Assembly (NCBI GenBank): GCA_024401415.1
Contig: JAKSLC010000009.1
Span: 1-36,434, forward strand
Source: Bacteroidales bacterium
GTDB lineage: Bacteria > Bacteroidota > Bacteroidia > Bacteroidales > Marinilabiliaceae
Reading direction: 5' to 3'
DNA: 36,434 nucleotides
The notes below the pieces were generated by a model. It was not told where the DNA came from. It made no database searches and was given only the letters and a program-made list of their open reading frames with translations. Shown here piece after piece: positions 30,993 through 36,434 of the stretch; position 1 is the first letter of the stretch; each line of letters starts with the position of its first letter. The position numbers were made by a program, and so were the translations under genes.

Positions 30993-31817
30993 ATGAAAAC
31001 AATTTCAAAGTTTTTCTCAGTAGCTACTCTTGCTGCTGCTACTCTTTTGAGTGTATCTTGCTCTAAGTCATACACAGGCAAAGTGCAACTCAATAACGAT
31101 GTGGATAGTGTCAGCTATGCACTCGGTACCTTTATCGGTGCTCAGCTTAAGCAGATGACAGAGCGTTTCCCTCTTGTAGGTCTTGATTCTATCGCTTTAG
31201 CTAAGACATACGCAAGTGGTTCTCTTCATGAGGATTACCTCAAGATGGTAAAGGATCAGCTCCTTGGTGAGGCAAAATTGAACGAGGATGCTTTCAAGTA
31301 TGGTTTTACACATCAGTACCTCCATGGTAAGTCAATGCTCTCTGATGAGCAGGCTAACTTCATTTGCCAGTTGAAGTCTGGTGAGCAGCGCCGTTTGAAG
31401 GACGAGCAGAAAGCAGCTAAGGCTCAAGCTAATATCGAGATCGGTAAGAAGTTCCTCGAGGAGAATGCAACAAAGGATAGCGTAGTAGTTCTTGAGAATG
31501 GTCTTCAGTACAAGGTTCTTGCTGCAGGTACAGGTGCTACTCCAACAGTAGATGATAAGGTTAAGTGCAACTATGAGGGCCGTCTCATCGATGGTACTGT
31601 ATTTGACTCTTCATACAAGCGCAATCAGCCAGCAACATTCCCATTGAATGGTGTTATCAAGGGTTGGACAGAGATTCTCCAACTTATGAAGGAGGGTGAC
31701 AAGTGGCAGGTGTATATCCCATCTGAACTCGCATACGGCGAGCGTGGTGCTGGTGATAATATTGCTCCTAATGAGACTCTTATCTTCGATATCGAGCTCC
31801 TCGAGGTAATTAAGTAA
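30993..31817 (+). CDS. FKBP-type peptidyl-prolyl isomerase, lipoprotein
   Basis: This is a 274-residue protein with a lipoprotein signal (Lys2 and Lys6, hydrophobic stretch, LSVSC with Cys23). A helical dimerisation region (about 35-150, including SYALGTFIGAQLKQM) is followed by an FKBP domain (170-274; VKCNYEGRLIDGTVFDSS, then GVIKGWTEILQLM). The FKBP domain is closely similar to that of the preceding gene, so the pair arose by duplication, with one copy gaining or keeping an export signal. It acts in the periplasm or on the outer membrane. Confidence 0.92.
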   Translation: MKTISKFFSVATLAAATLLSVSCSKSYTGKVQLNNDVDSVSYALGTFIGAQLKQMTERFPLVGLDSIALAKTYASGSLHEDYLKMVKDQLLGEAKLNEDAFKYGFTHQYLHGKSMLSDEQANFICQLKSGEQRRLKDEQKAAKAQANIEIGKKFLEENATKDSVVVLENGLQYKVLAAGTGATPTVDDKVKCNYEGRLIDGTVFDSSYKRNQPATFPLNGVIKGWTEILQLMKEGDKWQVYIPSELAYGERGAGDNIAPNETLIFDIELLEVIK

Positions 31818-31853
31818 TTTGAAAATACACATACACTTACACATATTCTGATA

Positions 31854-33134
31854 ATGAATCGAGACAATACAATCTTTGAGCTCATCGAAAAGGAGCACAA
31901 TCGCCAGAAGCGAGGCATCGAGATGATCGCTTCTGAGAACTTCGTGAGCGATCAGGTAATGCAGGCTATGGGCTCTTGCCTTACCAATAAGTATGCTGAA
32001 GGCTACCCAGGCAAGCGTCACTATGGCGGTTGTGAGGTAGTTGATGAGGTTGAGACTATCGCTATTGAACGTCTCAAGCAGATCTATGGTGCAGAGTTCG
32101 CAAACGTACAGCCTCACTCTGGTGCTCAGGCTAATGCTGCTGTTCTTTTGGCTGTATTGAACCCTGGTGATAAGTTCATGGGCCTCGATTTGGCTCACGG
32201 CGGTCACCTCTCTCATGGTTCTGGCGTCAATACATCAGGTCTCCTCTACACACCTTGCGCTTACCACCTCAACAAAGAGACTGGTCGCGTAGACTACGAC
32301 GAGATGGAGGAGGTAGCAATGCGTGAGAAGCCAAAATTGATCATCGGTGGTGGTTCTGCTTACAGCCGTGAGTGGGATTACAAGCGTATGCGTGCTATCG
32401 CTGATGCTTGTGGCGCTCTCCTCATGATTGATATGGCTCACCCAGCAGGTCTCATCGCAGCAGGTTTGCTCGACAACCCTGTTAAGTACGCTGATATCGT
32501 TACTTCTACTACACACAAGACTCTCCGTGGTCCTCGTGGTGGTGTTATCCTCCTCGGTAAGGATTTTCCTAACCCTTGGGGCAAGACAACTAAGAAGGGC
32601 GAGATCCGTTCTATGGGTTCTCTTATCAATTCTGCAGTCTTCCCTGGTCAGCAGGGTGGTCCTCTAGAGCATGTTATCGCTGCTAAGGCTGTCGCATTCG
32701 GCGAGGCTCTCACTCCAGAGTTCAAGACTTACCAGACTCAGGTTAAGAAGAATGCAGCTGCTCTCGCTAAGGGCATGATGGATAAGGGCTTCTTCATCGT
32801 ATCGGGTGGTACAGATAACCACTCTATGCTTGTAGACCTTCGTCCTAAGTATCCTGAGCTTACAGGTAAGGTTGCAGAGAAGGCTCTTGTTGCAGCTGAT
32901 ATCACTGTTAACATGAACCTCGTTCCTTTCGATACTCGTTCTGCATTCCAGACATCAGGTCTCCGTCTCGGTACTCCTGCTATCACAACTCGTGGTCTCG
33001 TTGAGTCTGATATGGATATTATCGTTAATATGATCGACCGCGTCCTTGCAGATCCAGAGAACGAGAAGGTAATTGCTACTGTTCGCGCAGAGGTTAATGA
33101 GATGATGTCTCCTAGACCAATGTTCGCATGGTAA
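31854..33134 (+). CDS. glyA: Serine hydroxymethyltransferase
   Basis: This 426-residue PLP enzyme interconverts serine and glycine and loads one-carbon units on tetrahydrofolate. The PLP lysine is Lys222 in [15 protein letters not shown]. Other family landmarks are [21 protein letters not shown], the [10 protein letters not shown] loop and [14 protein letters not shown]. The length is normal. It is the last gene of the run and is followed by a strong terminator. The link to purM is metabolic, since purine synthesis needs glycine and formyl-folate. Confidence 0.97.
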   Translation: MNRDNTIFELIEKEHNRQKRGIEMIASENFVSDQVMQAMGSCLTNKYAEGYPGKRHYGGCEVVDEVETIAIERLKQIYGAEFANVQPHSGAQANAAVLLAVLNPGDKFMGLDLAHGGHLSHGSGVNTSGLLYTPCAYHLNKETGRVDYDEMEEVAMREKPKLIIGGGSAYSREWDYKRMRAIADACGALLMIDMAHPAGLIAAGLLDNPVKYADIVTSTTHKTLRGPRGGVILLGKDFPNPWGKTTKKGEIRSMGSLINSAVFPGQQGGPLEHVIAAKAVAFGEALTPEFKTYQTQVKKNAAALAKGMMDKGFFIVSGGTDNHSMLVDLRPKYPELTGKVAEKALVAADITVNMNLVPFDTRSAFQTSGLRLGTPAITTRGLVESDMDIIVNMIDRVLADPENEKVIATVRAEVNEMMSPRPMFAW

Positions 33135-33164
33135 TGGAATAGTAATTATACTATAATCCTATAT

Positions 33165-33210
33165 ATGTGCTCTTTTCTACATACGAAAAGAGCACATTTT
33201 TATTTTTTAC
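33165..33210 (+). terminator. Rho-independent terminator after glyA
   Basis: A perfect 13-bp stem (33165-33177 with 33185-33197) with a 7-nt loop is followed by TTTTATTTTTT. Confidence 0.9.
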
Positions 33211-33254
33211 CCCTTAAAAACTCTTTTTTTACCGTGTGCGTTATTAACAATTGA

Positions 33255-33262
33255 TAACTTTG
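33255..33262 (+). promoter_or_regulatory. Bacteroidetes -7 box for the arabinofuranosidase genes
   Basis: TAACTTTG matches TAnnTTTG and lies about 60 bp before the first GH51 start codon. The -33 region does not contain TTTG at the usual distance (a T-rich run lies about five bases further away), which fits an activated promoter. Confidence 0.5.
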
Positions 33263-33321
33263 CAAGTGAACAAAGTGGCTTAATGCCTATAAACGTAAAT
33301 TTATTTTAACGCACATATAAC

Positions 33322-34884
33322 ATGAACGCTTTCCTTAAAAGAGGTCTATCATTAGTGACAGTGGCACTCGGAATGGGTGTTGCAGTTTATGCACAGAGTA
33401 AGGCTTCCATCGTAGTAAATGCCGATCAAGGCAACGTACAGATTTCTCGCCATATATATGGTCATTTCTCTGAACACCTTGGACATTGTATTTATGGCGG
33501 TTTCTACGTAGGTGAGGATTCTCCAATTCCTAATACAAAGGGTATTCGTAATGACGTCGTAGAGGCTCTAAAGAATCTACGTATTCCTAACCTTCGTTGG
33601 CCTGGCGGTTGTTTCGCCGATGAGTATCACTGGATGGATGGTATAGGCCCTAAGGAAAATCGCCCAAAGATGGTTAATACGCATTGGGGTGGCGTTACAG
33701 AGGACAACTCTTTCGGTACTCACGATTTCCTCGATATGTGTGAACTTATAGGTACCGAACCATATATCTGCGGTAACGTAGGTTCTGGTACAGTTGAGGA
33801 GATGTCTAAGTGGGTAGAGTATATGACATTTGATGGCGAGAGCCCAATGTCTAAGCTCCGTAAGGAGAATGGCCGCGAGAAGCCTTGGAAGGTTCAGTTC
33901 CTCGCCGTAGGTAATGAGAGCTGGGGCTGTGGTGGCGAGATGACACCTGAGTTCTATGCCGACAACTATCGTCGTTATCAGACATTCTGCCGTAATTATG
34001 GAGACAATCACTTGCTTAAGGTAGCAGGTGGTGCAAATGTTGATGACTATAACTGGACAGAGGTCATGATGAAGCGTGTACCTGCTCGTTTTATGTGGGG
34101 CCTCTCTCTTCACTATTATACACACCCTGGTGGTTGGGATAATAAGGGTTCTGCTACTCAGTTTACTCCCCGCCAATATGCTGAGACTATGAAACGTTGT
34201 CTCAAAATGGACGAACTCGTTACTCGTCATGATGCTATTATGACAAAGTACGATCCTAAGAAACGTGTTGCCTTGGTTGTTGACGAATGGGGTTCATGGT
34301 ACGATGTTGAGCCAGGTACAAATCCAGGTTTCTTGTTCCAGCAGAATACTATGCGTGATGCTCTTATCGCAGCATCTACTCTTAATATCTTCCACAAGCA
34401 TGCCGATCGCGTTAAGATGGCTAACCTTGCTCAGATCATCAATGTTCTTCAAGCTGTAATCTTCACTGATGGAGATAAGATGCTTCTCACTCCTACATAT
34501 CACATCTTCGATATGTACAAGATTCACCAGGATGCTACTCTCCTTCCTTCTGTTGTCAAGACAGAGAAGTTTACTGTAGATGAGTTCTCTGTAGATCAGG
34601 TTAATGCTTCCGCATCGGTTGATAAGGATGGAGTAATTCATGTATCTGTAGCAAATCTCGACCTCAATAAGTCGGTAGAAGTATCTGTTGATATTCGAGG
34701 CGTTAAGGTTAATGCTGTTGAGAAGGTGCAGGTACTTACTTCTGATAAGATCAACGACTATAATTCGTTTGAAAAGCCTAATAAGATTCAACTTACAGAT
34801 GGCGCTAAGAATTGTAAACTCAAGAATGGTGTTCTTACCATTTCTATGCCTGCTAAATCTGTAGTTACTGTAGCTGTAAAATAA
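33322..34884 (+). CDS. Alpha-L-arabinofuranosidase, GH51
   Basis: This is a 520-residue secreted enzyme with a signal peptide (cleavage likely after AVYA, residue 24). The GH51 catalytic residues are visible: the acid/base Glu199 in AVGNESWG and the nucleophile Glu322 in [22 protein letters not shown] and HYYTHPGGW are further family landmarks. It removes terminal arabinofuranose from arabinoxylan or arabinan side chains. The C-terminal about 120 residues form the usual beta domain. The second GH51 gene begins 15 bp downstream. There is no SusC/SusD pair in the window, so a polysaccharide utilisation locus is only suggested. Confidence 0.94.
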   Translation: MNAFLKRGLSLVTVALGMGVAVYAQSKASIVVNADQGNVQISRHIYGHFSEHLGHCIYGGFYVGEDSPIPNTKGIRNDVVEALKNLRIPNLRWPGGCFADEYHWMDGIGPKENRPKMVNTHWGGVTEDNSFGTHDFLDMCELIGTEPYICGNVGSGTVEEMSKWVEYMTFDGESPMSKLRKENGREKPWKVQFLAVGNESWGCGGEMTPEFYADNYRRYQTFCRNYGDNHLLKVAGGANVDDYNWTEVMMKRVPARFMWGLSLHYYTHPGGWDNKGSATQFTPRQYAETMKRCLKMDELVTRHDAIMTKYDPKKRVALVVDEWGSWYDVEPGTNPGFLFQQNTMRDALIAASTLNIFHKHADRVKMANLAQIINVLQAVIFTDGDKMLLTPTYHIFDMYKIHQDATLLPSVVKTEKFTVDEFSVDQVNASASVDKDGVIHVSVANLDLNKSVEVSVDIRGVKVNAVEKVQVLTSDKINDYNSFEKPNKIQLTDGAKNCKLKNGVLTISMPAKSVVTVAVK

Positions 34885-34899
34885 TAAACACAAGATATA

Positions 34900-36434
34900 A
34901 TGCAATACAAGTATTTCCTTTCGGCTCTCGCTGCAGCATCTCTAGCTTGTTCTTGTGCTGTGAACAATGATGGAGTTAGCGCAACCGATGAAAATAACTT
35001 CACTCTCGACGTTCTTCATAAGGGCGCTGAGATACAGAGTACAATGTATGGCCTCTTCTTTGAGGATATTAATTATGGTGCCGATGGTGGTCTTTATGCA
35101 GAGAAGATCAAGAACCGTTCGTTCGAATTTCCTCAGGCCCTGATGGGTTGGAATACTTATGGTAAGGTAGAGGTACGCACAGATGGTGCTCCATTCCCTC
35201 GCAATCCTCACTATGTTCGACTCTCTGATCCTCGCCACGCACATAAGCGCACAGGCCTTGAGAATGAGGGCTTCTTTGGCGTTACAACTCAGAAGGACGC
35301 TGAGTATCGTTTCTCTGTATGGGCTCGTCAGGCCTCTTCAGAGCCTTCTAAGATCCGTGTAGAATTGGTTGATCCTGCCTCAATGGGTGAATCTCATATC
35401 AACGTTCGTGAGAAGATAGTTGTCGACTCTAAGGAGTGGAAGAAGTATACCGTAGTCCTCAAGTCTACACAAGACGTACAGCGCGGTCTTCTCCGTATCT
35501 TCCTAGATTCACCAGCAAGCGTAGATCTCGAGCATATATCTCTCTTCCCTGTAGATACATGGCAAGGTCGCGAGAATGGCCTCCGTAAAGATCTCGTACA
35601 GGCTCTCGCTGATATCCATCCTGGCGTATTCCGTTTCCCTGGTGGCTGTATCGTTGAGGGTACAGATCTCGAGACTCGTTACCAATGGAAGAATACAGTA
35701 GGTCCAGTTGAGAATCGTCCTCTCAATGAGAACCGTTGGCATTATACATTCCCTCACCGTTTCTACCCTGATTATTATCAGTCATACGGTCTCGGTTTCT
35801 ATGAGTACTTCCTCCTTTCTGAGGAGATCGGTGCAGAACCTCTTCCTGTTCTTAGCGTAGGTCTGGCTTGTCAGTTCCAGAATGAGGATATGAAGGCTCA
35901 TGTGCCAGTCAAGGAACTTCAGCCATATATCCAAGACGCTCTAGATCTCATCGAGTTCGCAAATGGCCCGGCTACTTCTAAGTGGGGTAAGCTCCGCGCA
36001 GAGATGGGTCATGAGGAGCCTTTCAACCTCAAGTTCCTTGCTATCGGTAATGAGCAGTGGGGTCCAGAGTATCCAGAGCATCTTGCTCCTTTCGTAGATG
36101 CAATACGTGCTAAGTATCCTAATATCAAGCTAGTAGGTACATCCGGCCCAGATTCAGAGGGTAAGCAGTTCGAGTATCTATGGCCAGAGATGAAACGCCT
36201 CGGTGCCGATTTGGTCGACGAGCATTTCTATCGTCCAGAGACATGGTTCCTTTCACAGGGTAATCGTTACGATTCGTACGACCGTAACGGACCAAAGGTG
36301 TTTGCTGGTGAGTATGCTTGCCATGGTAAGGGTAAGAAGTGGAATCATTTCCATGCTTCTCTCCTCGAGGCTGCCTTCATGACAGGTATCGAACGTAATG
36401 CTGATGTTGTCCACATGGCTACTTACGCACCACT
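34900..36434 (+). CDS. Alpha-L-arabinofuranosidase, GH51 (3' end outside window)
   Basis: The frame has no stop before the window edge; 511 codons are visible. It starts with a lipoprotein-like signal (FLSALAAASLACSC, Cys17 or Cys19), unlike its cleaved, soluble-type neighbour. An N-terminal carbohydrate-binding-like beta domain (about 85-215) precedes the catalytic barrel. The acid/base is Glu385 in AIGNEQWG and the nucleophile Glu471 in VFAGEYACH. It belongs to a different GH51 subgroup from the first gene, since the nucleophile motif is GEYA and not DEWG. A surface-anchored enzyme working on polymers with a secreted partner is plausible. Confidence 0.93.
   Translation, partial: MQYKYFLSALAAASLACSCAVNNDGVSATDENNFTLDVLHKGAEIQSTMYGLFFEDINYGADGGLYAEKIKNRSFEFPQALMGWNTYGKVEVRTDGAPFPRNPHYVRLSDPRHAHKRTGLENEGFFGVTTQKDAEYRFSVWARQASSEPSKIRVELVDPASMGESHINVREKIVVDSKEWKKYTVVLKSTQDVQRGLLRIFLDSPASVDLEHISLFPVDTWQGRENGLRKDLVQALADIHPGVFRFPGGCIVEGTDLETRYQWKNTVGPVENRPLNENRWHYTFPHRFYPDYYQSYGLGFYEYFLLSEEIGAEPLPVLSVGLACQFQNEDMKAHVPVKELQPYIQDALDLIEFANGPATSKWGKLRAEMGHEEPFNLKFLAIGNEQWGPEYPEHLAPFVDAIRAKYPNIKLVGTSGPDSEGKQFEYLWPEMKRLGADLVDEHFYRPETWFLSQGNRYDSYDRNGPKVFAGEYACHGKGKKWNHFHASLLEAAFMTGIERNADVVHMATYAP

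Overview
The window looks like chromosome of a Bacteroidales bacterium, most likely Prevotella or a close relative. The signs are Bacteroidetes-type promoters (TTTG, a 19-20 bp spacer, then TAnnTTTG), almost no Shine-Dalgarno sites, a tmRNA whose tag reads GENNYALAA, many lipoproteins, a PurM-RF1 gene pair, and GH51 arabinofuranosidases with secretion signals. No tRNA, rRNA, CRISPR array, integrase or transposase is visible.

Region 1 (1-10.7 kb) is mixed chromosomal sequence. It holds the end of a ClpX-like unfoldase followed by a protein with a SecB-like chaperone domain. Next come four leftward genes (a ferritin-like protein, an OhrR/MarR regulator, an L-rhamnose mutarotase and a lipoprotein), with a palindromic operator over the ferritin-OhrR promoter. 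Then follow a methyl-accepting chemotaxis protein, a calcineurin-type phosphoesterase, a divergent SAM methyltransferase/PnuC pair that shares a palindrome, and three unrecognised envelope proteins.

Region 2 (10.7-24.0 kb) is an accessory island. Its left end is a DnaC-like loader, a DUF4373-like protein and a DUF4248-like protein, with an operator and an internally deleted CI-type repressor beside them. The centre is a leftward operon: an Xre-like regulator, the collapsed remains of a methylase/HsdS gene, a RES-like protein, a 1254-residue SF2 helicase with a C-terminal PD-(D/E)XK nuclease site, and a 658-residue protein I do not recognise. I consider these last three the best candidate for an undescribed defence system; the modification and specificity part appears to have been lost. 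The right end has an intact CI-like repressor, a small acidic protein, two tandem paralogues with a smalltalk-like peptide, an HTH-like protein and arrays of short tandem repeats.

Region 3 (24.0-36.4 kb) is core chromosome. A TonB-C-like protein and ssrA (tmRNA) run leftward. A divergent rightward run encodes PlsC, RF3, PurM, RF1, two FKBP-type isomerases and GlyA. After a strong terminator come two GH51 arabinofuranosidases, the second cut by the window end. ssrA, RF3 and RF1 place ribosome rescue and translation termination together, and ssrA and plsC start from facing promoters of the same form. The island lies beyond the 3' side of ssrA with one gene between, but I found no att repeat.
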